Notes: generated by a model not told the origin, from the sequence alone. A stretch of DNA of 64,000 bases from Tolypeutes matacus (GCA_026826555.1 JAKSZT010053887.1:63907373-63971372), one strand, 5' to 3'. Positions 22,822-34,853 are shown, counted from the stretch's first letter. A program made the numbers and translations.

Positions 22822-24605
22822 GATAAGCGGCAAGATGGCGTTAGTGTAGGAGGGCGCACACTGCAAGCTCCCAGAGCGAGGCGGATTGAGGACGGGGTCC
22901 TGCCCGGGGGTCTGTGCTGTGCACGCGTGGAGTGAGAAGCTTGGGACATCTATCTGCGCAGATTGGCGGCATGGACCGAACGGTGGAGATTCGTGAATTT
23001 TGAGGCTGCCGGTGGAGGTTGGCACAGGCGGCTGAGCCCCGCGGTTAGGGAAAAAAAAATAAAACGGCCATTTGGAGCCATGGGCGGGGCGAAAAAGTTT
23101 TATTTTCTGGGGATCTGGCTGCCTGGCGCACCTTGGACCTTGTGTGAACAGATCAAACGAGCTGGTCAGCACCCAGTGAACCGGAGGGGGGATTTTGGTC
23201 GGGGAACGCAGCTGATTTCCCTAGCCACCCAGGGATAAGACACAGGCCGCTGCAGAGCCAGGAGGAAGGGACACTTCCCAAAAAAGGGAGGGTTCAGTTG
23301 GAAGACAGGGAAGGGTATTTTATATTTTTAGACATTGATCTGGCGGCCTGCACCGCACCATAGCTTTGGGGAGCAGATAAGCCGACCTGAAGCAGCATTA
23401 GGCTGAGAGCAGACGCGAATCTGCACTCAGACTGATTTACTGAACAGCCCGGTGACGCTGGAGCTCGGCGCCAGAAGGGGCGGAATCCGCCGTCTTTAGC
23501 ACTCCTCACTGACTAACATCAGAGCTTCAGCTAACCTGGGGAGTCCGGAAAGTGGGACGTGCTTGATTAATTTCCACGGGCCCAGCTAGGGTCCCTTCCG
23601 TAAGGGGGTTGGTCTAGAGGAGGAATTATTTTGGGTCCTGCATTTGGCTAAAAAAAAAAAAAGTGAGGTCACCTCAACAAATGAAAAATAAATTCTTTTT
23701 AATTTAGTTTAATAGCTAAAAGCTGCTTCAGGACCTGCATATAGAACCCTGTGGGGAAATTCAATGATAAACACAAGTAGGCAGGAAGGATCCACGTGGA
23801 CCCTAGGGGAATCATTGACCCCCCTTAGCTCTGTTTGACTGCTTGCCTGTGTGGATCTTTGGTTTCTCTCTGTTACTTTCTGGTCTATTGCTATTATTCC
23901 CATTTTCCTCCCCCCTTCCTTTTTCCTTCTATTTTTTTTTAAATAGGTGCTGCCAGCTGGTCGCTTCTTTGCTGGGCTTCTTATTCAGTAATTTCCCACT
24001 CACTGTATATATTGATTCTGTATTACAAACTATTGCTTATCCTTCCTGCATGTTTCTGCCTTCTGTTTCTATTGTGGCTCTTAGAGACAACATTTTTTCA
24101 TAGGCCCACAACTTAAGGGTGTCAATTTCTATCCCATCTATTTTGTTTTCTTCTTCCTCTTTTTTCTTTTTTTTTTTATTACTATTAACTTTTTCCTTTC
24201 AGACCTTTCCCAACTATTTCTCTCCCTCCTCATAATTCTAGCCTTCTAAATCACTATATATATATATATTCCTCCATTTGTTTTCCCAGTCCATTGTAGG
24301 AACTCCATATTTTTTCCTAGTACTCTACACTGCATACACAAGTTAAATATTCATCTTATTAAGACTCATTTTGCCCCTCTTCTAACTTTTATCAATATTT
24401 CTATTATCCTTCTGCCTTCCTTACATCTTTTGATTCCTCTGGCCCTAACCTTTTGCCTTCAAGGGAACATAGAAAGAAGCAAGGAAATAAAATAAGAAGA
24501 AAAACTGCCAAAGAGAAAACTTAACTCACACGCAGAACCAACAGCTAAATAAAATTCTAGAGCATAGAGAAAAGCTAATCAACTGAACAAACCCATCAAG
24601 ATAAT
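22822..24605 (+). promoter_or_regulatory. L1-B 5' UTR with YY1-like site
   Basis: CpG-rich at the start (about 22,850-23,480), consistent with a recent L1 internal promoter. The motif caagatggcg at 22,831-22,840, about 10 bp from the element edge, matches the YY1 site that positions transcription in mammalian L1s. A short poly-A interruption occurs at 23,650-23,662. A segment near 23,711-23,770 ('agctgcttcaggacctgcat') weakly resembles the tRNA-like module of L1-A. Confidence 0.75.
23860..24465 (+). repeat. Pyrimidine-rich tract upstream of L1-B ORF1
   Basis: Mostly C and T with some A-containing interruptions, ending at 'cttttgccttcaagggaaca', the same boundary phrase as in L1-A and L1-C. 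A (TA)n patch lies near 24,256-24,269. Confidence 0.75.
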
Positions 24606-25586
24606 ATGAGGACCAGAGGGCAACAGAAAAATACAAATGACTCTGAGAAACTGGAAAACATGGACCAGTACAGTGCACAAAATAAAAACCAGGAAGCAAT
24701 GCAGTACATCGAACAACTAATCAAAGCTATCCAAACAAATATCATGGACCAACTTAAAGAACTGAAGGAAGAGATTAAGGATATAAAGAAGACACTGGGA
24801 GAACATACTGAAGAAATAGCTAACACACCTAAAAAGATAATGGATATGATGGCGAACAAAGACACAAGTCAAGAAATGAAAAAGACGCTGGACTCACATG
24901 GCAGCAGAATTGAACAGGCAGAGGAAAGAATTAGTGATATGGAAAACAATACAGTTGAAATCAAAGAGATTGTAGAAAAGATAGACAAAAAGATAGAAAA
25001 AATCCAGTATGGTCTCAAGGAATTAACCGATAATGCAAGATGCACAAACATACGCATTATGGGCATCCCAGAAGGAGAAGAGAAGGGAAAGGGAACAGAA
25101 GGAGTGTTGAAGGAAGTTATGGCTGAAAACTTCCCAACTCTATTGAGAGAGATGGATGTGCAGATCCAGGAAGCACAGCGCACCCCAAATAGTATAAATC
25201 CCAACAGGCCAACTCCAAGACATATACTTGTCAAACTGTCCAATGCTCAAGACAAAGAGAAAATACTCAAGGTAGCAAGAGAAAAGAGAACCATCACATA
25301 CAAGGGAAGCACAATAAGATTAAGTGCTGATTTCTCAGCTGAAACCATGGAGGCAAGAAGACAGTGGTATGACATAGTCAAAACACTAAAAGAAAAAAAC
25401 TTCCAGACACGAATTCTCTATCCAGCAAAATTGGCATTCAAAAATGATGGAGAGTTCAAAATATTCACAGATAAACAGCAATTAAGAGAGTATGTCAAGA
25501 AGAAACCAGCACTTCAAGAAATACTAAAGGAATCTCTACAAGGTGAAAGGAAAAAACAAAGGAGAGAGAGTTGGAGGAGAATTTAA
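24606..25586 (+). CDS. ORF1: L1-B ORF1p, uninterrupted 326 aa
   Basis: L1 ORF1p binds L1 RNA as a trimer and acts as a nucleic-acid chaperone in the retrotransposition particle. Seen here: a lysine/glutamate-rich coiled coil at about residues 35-145 (heptads such as LKELKEEIKDIKKTL), an RRM-like domain at about 147-240 (NIRIMGIPEGEE; HILVKLSNAQDKEKIL), and a carboxy-terminal domain at about 241-310 with EARRQW, the conserved Arg pair used in RNA binding. Length is close to the usual 330-340 aa. I chose Met1 because L1-A has a collinear in-frame start; Met19 is an alternative. ORF2 starts 64 bases after the stop. No frameshift is visible; whether it is expressed is unknown. Confidence 0.88.
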   Translation: MRTRGQQKNTNDSEKLENMDQYSAQNKNQEAMQYIEQLIKAIQTNIMDQLKELKEEIKDIKKTLGEHTEEIANTPKKIMDMMANKDTSQEMKKTLDSHGSRIEQAEERISDMENNTVEIKEIVEKIDKKIEKIQYGLKELTDNARCTNIRIMGIPEGEEKGKGTEGVLKEVMAENFPTLLREMDVQIQEAQRTPNSINPNRPTPRHILVKLSNAQDKEKILKVAREKRTITYKGSTIRLSADFSAETMEARRQWYDIVKTLKEKNFQTRILYPAKLAFKNDGEFKIFTDKQQLREYVKKKPALQEILKESLQGERKKQRRESWRRI

Positions 25587-25650
25587 AAACAACTGAAAAC
25601 TCAAAAAGAGAAACAAAACAACATATGACATACATTAACCCAAAGAAAAA

Positions 25651-28600
25651 ATGACTGAAGTAAGAAATTCGTTACGAGTAATAACACTGAATGTTAATGG
25701 ATTAAATTCACCAATCAAAAGACACATATTGGCAGAATGGATAAGAAAATATGATCCATCTATATGCTGTCTACAAGAAACCCACCTTCGGCCCAGGGAT
25801 TCAAGGAGGCTGAAAGTGAATGGCTGGAAAACCATTTTGCAAGCTAACAATAGCCAAAAAAGGGCAGGAGTAGCTATTCTAATATCAGACAAAATAGACT
25901 TTAAATGCAAAACTATTGTAAGAGACAAAGATGGACACTACATATTAGTTAAAGGAGTAATCTCTCAAGAAGAGAGAACAATCATCAACATTTACGCACC
26001 TAATTGAGTTGCCTCAAAATACGTGCAGCAAACTCTGGAAAAACTAAAATGAGAAATAAATTCCTCTACAATTATAGTAGGGGACTTCAACACACCGCTA
26101 TCATCATTAGGCAGAACATCTAGGCAGAGAATTAATAAAGAAACTAAGGCACTCAACAATACATTAGAAGATTTGGACTTAATAGACATATACAGAACAC
26201 TACACCCAAATACAGCGGGATTTACATTCTTCTCCAGTGCACATGGAACATACTCCAAAATAGACCACATGCTAGGCCACAAAACAACACTCAATGAATT
26301 CATAAAGATTGAGATTATACAAAGTAATTTCTCTGACCACAACGGAATGAAGTTGGAAATCACTAAGGGCCAGAGAAACAGGTTAGGCACAAGGATATGA
26401 AGTTAAACAACACTCTCTTAGACAAACAGTGGGTCAAAGAGGAAATTTCAAAAGAAATCAGTAACTACCTTGAAACTAATGAAAACAACAACACAACATA
26501 TCAAAACCTATGGGATGCAGCGAATGCAGTCCTGAGAGAGAAGTTCATAGCCATAAATTCATATATTAAAAAAGAAGAAAGAGCTAAAATTGAAGACCTA
26601 ACTGCACACTTGGAGGAATTGGAAAAACAACAACAAACTAAACCTAAAGGAAGTAGAAAACAGGAAATAACCAAGATTAGAGCAGAACTAAATGAAATAG
26701 AGAATAAGAAAGCACTGGAAACAATAAACAAAACCAAAAGCTGGTTCTTCGAGAATATCAACAAAATTGACAAACCCTTAGCCAGACTAACAAAGAAAAA
26801 GAGAGAACAGATGCAAATACATAAAATAAGGAATGAGCAAGGTGATATCACTACTGACCCCACAGAAATAAAGAATATCATAAGAGGATACTTTGAAAAA
26901 TTATATGCCAACAAGAATGACAATTTAGAGGAAATGGACAAGTTTCTAGAAACCCACAAACAGCCGACATTGATGAAAGAAGAAATAGATGAACTCAACA
27001 GCCCAAGTACCAGTAAAGAGATAGACTCAGTCATTAAAAACCTCCCAACTAAGAAGAGTCCAGGACCAGATGGCTTCACGGCTGAATTCTACCAAACATT
27101 CCGGAAAGAGCTAACACCAATTCTACTTAAGCTCTTCCAAAAAATAGAAGTAGAAGGAATATTACCTAACTCATTCTATGATGCCAACATTACCCTAATA
27201 CCAAAACGAAATAAAGATACCACAAGAAAGGAAAATTACAGACCAATTTCTCTAATGAACCTAGATGCTAAAATCTTTAACAAAATACTTGCTAATCGCA
27301 TTCAACAAAATATCAAAAGGATTATACACCATGACCAAGTGGGTTTCATCACAGGTATGCAAGGATGGTTCAATATAAGAAAATCAATCAATGTAATACA
27401 CCACATAAACAAACTGAAATAAAAAAATCACATGATCATCTCTATAGATGCAGAAAAAGCATTCGACAAAATATAGCACACTTTCCTCATAAAAACACTA
27501 CAAAAGATAGGAATAGATGGAAACTTTCTGAAAATGATAAAGGGTATATATGAAAAACCCAAAGCTAACATCATTTTCAACGGTGAAATCCTAAAAGCCT
27601 TCCCTCTGATATCGGGAACAAGACAAGGATGCCCACTATCACCACTCCTATTTAACATTGTCTTAGAAGTACTTGCACTAGCACTGAGACAAGAAAAGGA
27701 CATAAAAGGCATCCAGATTGGAAAAGAAGAAGTAAAAATTTCATTATTTGCAGATGACATGATCCTATACATAGAAAGCCCTGAGAAATCGACAACAAGG
27801 CTTCAAGAACTTATAAAGGAGTTCAGTAATGTTGCAGGCTATAAGATCAATGCTGAAAAATCAGTAGCATTTCTGTACACCAATAACCAGCAAACTGAGG
27901 AGGAAATCAGGACAAAAATACCATTTACAATAGTAAACAAAAGAATCAAATACCTAGGAATAAATTTAACTAAAGATGTAAAGGACTTATATACAGAAAA
28001 CTACACAACACTGTTAAAGGAAATCAAAGAAGACTTAAATAAATGGAAAAATATTCCCTGTTCATGGATAGGAAGATTAAACATCATCAAGATGTCTACC
28101 CCACCCAAACTAATCTACAGATTTAATGCATCCCAATAAAAGTCAACACTATATTTTTTAAGGAACTGGAAAAACTAACCACAAAATATATTTGGAGAGG
28201 CAAGAGACCCGAATTGCCAAAGATATATTGAAAAAGAAAAATGAAGTTGGAGGTATCACATTACCTGACTTTAAAACATACTACAAAGCTACAGTGATCA
28301 AAACTGCGTGATATTGGCACAAGGATAGACCTACTGACTAATGGAACCGGATTGAGAGTTCTGATATAGATCCTCGCATATACAGTCATCTGATATTTGA
28401 CAAGGCCACGAAACCCACTCAGTTGGGAGAGAGTGGCCTCTTTAACAAGTGGTGCTTGGAGAACTGGATATCCATATCCAAAAGAATGAGAGAAGAATAC
28501 CATCTCACACCTTATACAAAAATCAACTCAAGATGAATCAAAGATCTAAATATAAGAGCCAAAACCATAAAAACCTTGGAAGATAATGTAGGGAAGCATC

Positions 28601-29321
28601 TACAGTCCCTTGTAATAGGAAATGGTTTCATGAACTTCACTGCAAAAGCACGAGTAGCAAGAGAAAAAAATGATAAATGGGATCTCCTCAAAATTAAAAA
28701 CTTCTGCACCTCTAAGGATGTTATTAAGAAAATAAAAAGGCAACCTACCCAAAGGGAAAAAATATTTGGCAACCATATATCTGATAGGAGCCTAATATCC
28801 TGCATATATAAAGAAATCCTACACCCTGAAAATAAAAGGACAAACAGCCCATATAAAAAATTGGCAAGTGACCTGAAAAGACACTTCTCCAAGGAAGAAA
28901 TACAAATGGCTAAAAAGCACATGAAAAAATGCTCAACATTGCTTGCTATCAGGGAAATGCAAATCAAAACTACAATGAGATATACCATCTTACACCCATC
29001 AGAATGGCAGCTATTAAAAAAACAGGAGACACTAAATGTTGGAGAGGATGTGGAGGAATAGGAACCCTCATCCACTGCTGGTGGGACTGCGGTATGGTCC
29101 AGCCACTGTGGAGGACAGTTTGGCGGTTCCTCAGAAAACTAGCAATAGATCTTCCGTATGATCCAGCAATTCCACTGCTGGGTATATACCCAGAAGAACT
29201 GAAAACAAAAACACAAACAGATATATGCACACCAATGTTCATAGCGGCATTGTTCACCATTGCCAAAAGTTGGAATCAGCCCCGGTGCCCATCAACAGAC
29301 GAATGGATAAGCAAAATGTGG
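25651..29321 (+). pseudogene. L1-B ORF2 (endonuclease/reverse transcriptase), broken
   Basis: The endonuclease domain opens at 25,651 (ITLNVNGLNSPIKRH; CCLQETHL; SDHNGMKLEI near 26,333). A premature stop lies at 26,005-26,007. A one-base loss at about 26,396, relative to L1-C, moves the frame. The next frame (26,397-27,422) carries RT motifs ([28 protein letters not shown]). Two stops near 27,420 and 27,475 precede the catalytic FADD box (about 27,748-27,759, FADDMILYI) and [15 protein letters not shown] further one-base loss at about 28,131 breaks the frame again. A zinc-knuckle-like [14 protein letters not shown] follows, and the end lies in the gap. RT catalytic residues remain, but no full ORF2p is possible. 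Confidence 0.9.
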
Positions 29322-29721
29322 NNNNNNNNNNNNNNNNNNNNNNNNNNNNNNNNNNNNNNNNNNNNNNNNNNNNNNNNNNNNNNNNNNNNNNNNNNNNNNN
29401 NNNNNNNNNNNNNNNNNNNNNNNNNNNNNNNNNNNNNNNNNNNNNNNNNNNNNNNNNNNNNNNNNNNNNNNNNNNNNNNNNNNNNNNNNNNNNNNNNNNN
29501 NNNNNNNNNNNNNNNNNNNNNNNNNNNNNNNNNNNNNNNNNNNNNNNNNNNNNNNNNNNNNNNNNNNNNNNNNNNNNNNNNNNNNNNNNNNNNNNNNNNN
29601 NNNNNNNNNNNNNNNNNNNNNNNNNNNNNNNNNNNNNNNNNNNNNNNNNNNNNNNNNNNNNNNNNNNNNNNNNNNNNNNNNNNNNNNNNNNNNNNNNNNN
29701 NNNNNNNNNNNNNNNNNNNNN
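29322..29721. other. Assembly gap (400 N)
   Basis: Unsequenced bases. By comparison with L1-A and L1-C, about 150 bases of ORF2 and most of the L1-B 3' UTR should lie here. Proteins drawn across the Ns are not real. Confidence 1.
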
Positions 29722-29816
29722 ATATATGCATATATATTTATATATCATTTTGCAAATGTTTGTATGTATTGTGAGAATTTTGATTTTTACCCATAATAAA
29801 AAAAAAAAAAAAAAAA
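29722..29816 (+). other. L1-B 3' end and A tail
   Basis: AT-rich text ends with 'ttttacccataataaaa' and a poly-A run to 29,816, directly before the right TSD. The AATAAA-type signal (ataataaa) is present. The terminal sequence is unlike the ends of L1-A and L1-C. Confidence 0.8.
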
Positions 29817-29827
29817 AAGCTTACTGG

Positions 29828-31935
29828 CATTAGGATAATCATAGCTGTGATTTTTTTAAACTGAGGTTATTAAAAATAAAATTATACTGCTAGCCTTTGT
29901 AGTGCATTTAAGAGATTCTATAATTAAAGTAATGTTCTCATTTAAAGCATAGACTCATAATTCATAAAGAAGCATTATTGCTTATGCAAATAACGCAAAA
30001 TGTAAACAAATTTCCACCAGAATGCCCACACAATAAGAAAGAAATTGTCTTTATTATTTTGTGTACTGATTAGTAGTTAATAAAATGGTTTAATTGGATA
30101 ATTAAAAGTTGTTAAAAAAAAAAAAGTTGTTAACATAATAGGATGACGCAACCACTCTAGCTTAAATAAAAGATTACCTTTTCTATATTATAAATTTCAT
30201 TTCTACGAATGTAATTTTAGATGTCATTTTATAAACTTGAAATCACTAAATGCATATATTTGCACTCATTAAAAATATCTTATTTATTTTTAAATATAAA
30301 GCTGTATATTTGTATTTTTCTGATAGCTTATGTGTGCATATATATACCTATGTAGTTCAGTATCATATACAATATATTTATATACGAAATGAAAACACAT
30401 GTTTTATATAAAAATGAGTATAGGCATCATATATAGAATATGATTACACCCTTTATATGCATTATGTGTATAATGTATACATTAATATCAGTTATATACT
30501 ATTGTGCATAACCATCATTATTATACACATATTCCCACATTCATTTATTTTTTATGTAACTTTATTTCAACTTCAAAAAATAAAACAACAGACAAAAGGC
30601 AGCTTAACAAATTTAGGAAGCATTACTCCAAAATATCCTGTCCAGGCACATCTATTCTATTCAATCCCTAAAACAAACTCAATTGCTTTTTCAGTGTTCA
30701 GAAAGATGAAAAAAAGATTAGTCAAATGACATGACCAAGGTCTTATGTTAATGAGGAAAATTTAAAAAAAAAACCTTAATCATAGTCACCTCTCATAAAA
30801 GTAAATCCCATACTCTTTTTTAAAAATCTTTAGCATTGATATAGTACTTTCTTTGCCTTTGCTACAAAAATATTATAATATTACACAGTCATTTTTTTTG
30901 ACTTTGGTAGTCAGAGGCTAGACTTACAATAAAGAAAACTTACCTGGTCTTGATTATTTTTATTTCTACATTGGGGATAATAGCAATTACTTCACACCAG
31001 TTTTGAAGAAATTAAACTGGATTAGGAATATAAAGAGCATGAGATTTCTCATTATCTGCTAGTAATTTCAGTGCTACAAAGCTAATTCGTTCTTTTTTTT
31101 TCACAATCTAATTTTTCTCAGACTATCTAAAATAGAGAATTGAAGGCACTTACTTTGGCAGTGGAGGTAAGATGAGTAAATCATGATGCTAGTCATATTG
31201 TTATCTCATGTTCTGTCAGAACCAATGAACAAAGAGTTCTGGATGAAGATTTTTGATGAAAGAAATGCAAAAGAAACAACCAGAAATAAATTCAAGATAA
31301 CGTTACTGTGAGTATGGTGTACTCTCTGGTTTTCCTTGATTCTTAAGTAGCTTCTCTTCTAGAAAAGAGTTCTTGCCTTCTTAAGCTGATCTTTGGGAAC
31401 TAAAAATGGATTTCCTCCTTCTAGACTGACTATTTTTTCCCAGCAAAGAACTCTTATCAAACATTGTATGTGTTGTATGAATTTAATTGACTACGAATAT
31501 TTAACTTATCAAGGGTTGAGGGATTTGCATGTGGAATTTTCTTGCTAATTGTACAGTAAAATAGTACTTCCCACTATTTAAATTTCGAACATCAGTGAGT
31601 TAGTGAGATTCTTAGAGGGTGTTGCTCTCTTTCTAGTGCATAGGAAGTCAAGTCATATAAGTTATCATTTTGCATATTCATACTGCAAATATTTAAGAAT
31701 ACTTTCTTCAGAAAACCTTCTTCTAAAAGGGTTATTGCAAGAAAACTTTAACTTAAGATACAGGTGGGAGCTATTTGCTACTTTGCTTTTATGTTACAGT
31801 TATCTCCAAAAATATGGGAAGTGATCCCTCTGTTCTCAAGCTCTTCTTTGTATAATGCTGGACTTGATATCTTGTCCTTCAGCTTAGCCCACACCCCACA
31901 ATTAAACTTGAATTTCCTGGTAATTCACTCATATA
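29828..31935. other. AT-rich sequence, no recognised feature
   Basis: Very AT-rich with many TA-rich patches (30,290-30,540). No gene, no confident repeat family. Open frames such as 30,457-30,729 (+) show no domain. Confidence 0.4.
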
Positions 31936-32027
31936 TGTATACATGTATAAATATAAATATCTACTAGATCAAAATATATTGTGTATACATGTATAAATAT
32001 ACATGTCTACTACAGCAAAACATATTG
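31936..32027. repeat. 46-bp tandem duplication
   Basis: Two adjacent units of 46 bp (31,936-31,981 and 31,982-32,027) both begin 'tgtatacatgtataaatat' and end in a '...aa.atattg' phrase. A few mismatches separate them, so the duplication is not brand-new. Confidence 0.9.
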
Positions 32028-33259
32028 CTAAGGACTTACATTTAACAATCAGTAATAATATGCCCTTGCTTTTCAGTACCTTTAATCATCTGTAACAAAT
32101 TCACAAACTCAGAACAAATAGGCCATTGGTAGCGTTAAAAAGCTCATGCATTTTACTCTGTGGAAAGTTTGGATATATCCTTGAAGATTAAATAGTGTTT
32201 GATAATTAATAATTGTGTGTAGAAGAGTTTTTAATAAATAACCTTATTTAAAAATTAGGAGCATAAGTTAATACTTGCTAAACATAGGCATACTGACATA
32301 AAAAGAGAGGCCAGGGACCTATATAAAGAAATCAGGAAATCTATAACTGTCTAGCAGTTTGACATCATTTAATTTAGAAAGTAATTGAATTTTTTATTAT
32401 AAATCCATTTTTATTGTAAAATAAATGTCCCCAGGTCTCACAATCCTGTTGATGTAAATAGTTCATAAAAACATCTAGATCTGGATTTTACTAGATTGAT
32501 ACATACCCCCATCACATACACATGCATAGATAATATTCCTCTCCTTTCAAGATATCCTTCTACTTGCATATTTCTGGGAGTCCAAAGTGAAGTGTTTCTT
32601 CCTTTTTAATGTTCTCCTTAGGCCACTGCTCACATAGCCATCTGCTAGGCTCCAATTTGCCATTACTCTTCAGGTTCTACTAGCAGCTCACTGCAATGGT
32701 CAACTTCTTAGTGCTTATCTCATTAAATTCCTCACATCATTGCTGCCCTTCCAAAGACTACAACTCAGTACCACACTTTAGCCACTGTTCGTATTACCCC
32801 ATTGACTCTGTGCTTTCTATGCCACCATGGACCATTGGGTCCTTGCTTCCATTCTCTCCCAGGCCACTGATGCTCATCTTTCTTCTTGAAAGTGGATAAA
32901 GAAGTGAAGCAGCCTCTCTGTGCTCTCTCACAGAAAATCCTTGGCAATGTTATGTCTGGGTTTTATCAGGGTCCACTGTTTTTGTTTATACTGACTACTT
33001 TTCCTCCCCAGATTTGATATAAAACTACCACCCTATAATTGGAACCTTATCTACTACCCTTTATCCCTCAGTCTTATGGTTAGTCTGACTCATCATGCCT
33101 GACTCCTAATTTTATAATAGTTTCTCTTCAACATAGAGAATATATATCACTCTCTTGACTTTAAAATTTGATTTCTGTCTTCATCATCACCACCCAGCTG
33201 AAGTTTGCTAGGTATGCCTGTGTATTTTTGAGACCTAAGCATTTGTAAATCATGAAGTA
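32028..33259. other. Unassigned sequence
   Basis: No gene recognised. The stretch 32,630-33,120 is less AT-rich and may be an old retroelement, but I cannot name it. Confidence 0.35.
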
Positions 33260-33500
33260 TGTGATAGTTAATATTATGGTTCGACTTGGTTAGGTTATAG
33301 TGTTCAGTTGTTTGGTCAGACATTGGCCTAGTTATTACTGTGAAAGTATTTTGTAGATTAGCTTCTACAAGCAGTTAACTTTAAGTAAAGGAGATCACCC
33401 TCAGACAAGTGGGTAAGCCTCATCTAATCAATTAGAGGTCTAATAAGGGGGAACCAAGCGTTTCAAGAATCAGGTATTATATCTTCCCTTCCTTCCTGAC
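33260..33500 (-). mobile_element. ERVL-like (MLT2-like) LTR fragment
   Basis: It starts 'tgtgatagttaatattatgg' and continues 'gttcagttgtttggtcagac', collinear with the LTRs at 11,295 and 33,981. The characteristic end '...gactaataca' is missing, so it is truncated at the right. Confidence 0.6.
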
Positions 33501-33980
33501 CTCGTCTACAAAATCGGACTACAAGGTTCAACGTTGTTCCTCTCAGAATGTTAATTGTCCTGCTGCCATAGAGTTCCTGTCTCTGAAAAGAAAAAGGTGA
33601 AGGTCTAAGTACCTACTTTTTTATGCAAATTATTTCTGGATAATATTTATGTGGAATGTTTTAAATATTAGGTCTATGTTTGGCTTAGAACCAAGACCAA
33701 AAAAAAAAAATCACTTATTGTCACCCTAAACATGGATGTTGGGACTTAGCGAACAAATTCACCTTAACACTCACAAACATACACATGCAGTCATGTACAT
33801 GCATGCATATATGCACATTCAAGCACACTGTTTGATCATAAAACTTACTCCTTTCCTGATTTATTTTCCCTCTCTTCCCTTCTCTCTCACCTCTTCTCCT
33901 TTCAAAGTTGGATTCGCAGTTATTAATGGATGGTGATGAGGCAGAAGCTTGTTGGAGGTAGAGAAGAGAATTGTAGTTGG

Positions 33981-34448
33981 TATAATGATTAATTTCATAT
34001 GTCAACTTGGTTAGATTATAATGTCCAATTGTTTGGTCAAAATAGTCCTTTTTGCTACTGTGAAAGTACTTTGTAGATGGGAATTGCATCTACAATCAGT
34101 TGATTGCATTTGTAACCATTTGATTGAATCTTCATTCAACAAAGGGGATTATCATCAGCAAAGTGGGCAATGTCCTTATCCATACTGTTGAAAGTCTTAA
34201 AAGGTAGAACTAAAGGTTTCAGAAGTCAGAATTTTTGCCTCAACTTCAACATTGAATCTTGCCAGAATTTCCACCTGGAGAATTTGGACTAAGAAACTTC
34301 AACATATCTTTTATTGGAGTTTCTAGCCTGTGGCCTGCCCTCTCGAATTCAGATTGCCAGCCTCCACAATTGCATGAGCCATTTCTTTTTAATAAGTCTC
34401 TTAAATCTCCTGTTGCTTCTGTTTCTATGGAAAAATTTGACTAATACA
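33981..34448 (-). mobile_element. ERVL-like (MLT2-like) solo LTR
   Basis: Collinear with the L1-A solo LTR from 'taatgattaatttcatatgt' to 'gacttctgtttct...gactaataca' at its right end (34,440-34,448), and includes 'gttgcttctgtttctatgg'. No TSD found and no internal genes. Orientation is given relative to the MLT2 consensus as I know it. Confidence 0.7.
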
Positions 34449-34682
34449 AGATATTCACTACTCAGGTAGCTCTTAACCCCAAATAAAATTAATGTTATGG
34501 GGAAGCGAGGGAGTGTATGTAAACTAGTATTTAATATATTAAAATCGTAATTCCCAAGGCCTAATGGGGAACCTAATTCAACATTTCATATAATCTGAGC
34601 CGTGGAATGTTAGATCAACAGAATATTAAAAGTTATATGGGAACAAAGTTGTTGGGTGCAATATTTAAGGGTCTTTAAGATA

Positions 34683-34732
34683 CTAATGTGCATTTTGATT
34701 CTCCAAGAGGGGAGAATCAAAATGCACATTAG
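34683..34732. repeat. Perfect 22-bp inverted repeat with 6-base loop
   Basis: Arms 34,683-34,704 and 34,711-34,732 are exact reverse complements. The loop is aagagg. The left arm begins ctaatgtgcattttg and ends gattctcc. The match stops cleanly at both outer ends. No poly-U-type tail follows that would suggest a transcription terminator. Confidence 0.97.
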
Positions 34733-34749
34733 GCTTCAACATCCAAATT

Positions 34750-34853
34750 CTTTTTTGTTTTGTTTTGTATTGCTTTTATCATATTAATTTCCCTTTACTA
34801 AGCTTTTTATTTTAGAATAGTTTCTATTTACAGAATTATTGAAAGATAGTACT
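34750..34853 (-). mobile_element. Older L1 3' end (antisense), left piece
   Basis: It begins with T-rich sequence (antisense A tail) and reads 'ttttagaatagtttctattt' and 'acagaattattgaaagatag', the antisense start of an old L1M-type 3' UTR. It breaks off at 'agtactgg', where L1-C begins, and resumes at 43,941 with 'gttcccttttaccctacacc', the text expected next. Confidence 0.7.

Larger units (their letters stand above)
22809..29827 (+). mobile_element. L1-B: youngest full-length L1, with TSD and assembly gap
   Basis: The sequence aagcttactgg, at 22,811-22,821 and again at 29,817-29,827, flanks the element exactly. The 5' end 'gataagcggcaagatggcg' carries a YY1-like motif. Content: CpG-rich 5' UTR, pyrimidine tract, an intact ORF1, a damaged ORF2, a 400-base N gap, then 95 bp of 3' end with an A tail. 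It retains many CpGs and one open ORF1, so it is younger than L1-A, L1-C and L1-F. ORF2 damage makes it unable to move by itself. Confidence 0.92.

Noticed and set aside
25992..27079. Long minus-strand open frames (132 and 192 codons)
   Set aside because: Mirror images of the A-rich L1 ORF2 coding strand. Such shadow frames recur at the same places in L1-A and L1-C without independent conservation.
28929..29833. Long open frames crossing the N gap
   Set aside because: N translated as X hides stops. Only the 28,929-29,321 part is real L1 ORF2 C-terminal sequence.
34683..34732. Intrinsic transcription terminator or canonical microRNA gene
   Set aside because: This is mammalian DNA with no T run after the stem for a bacterial-type terminator. 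The 6-base loop and short stem are atypical for a microRNA precursor. Kept only as an unusual palindrome.
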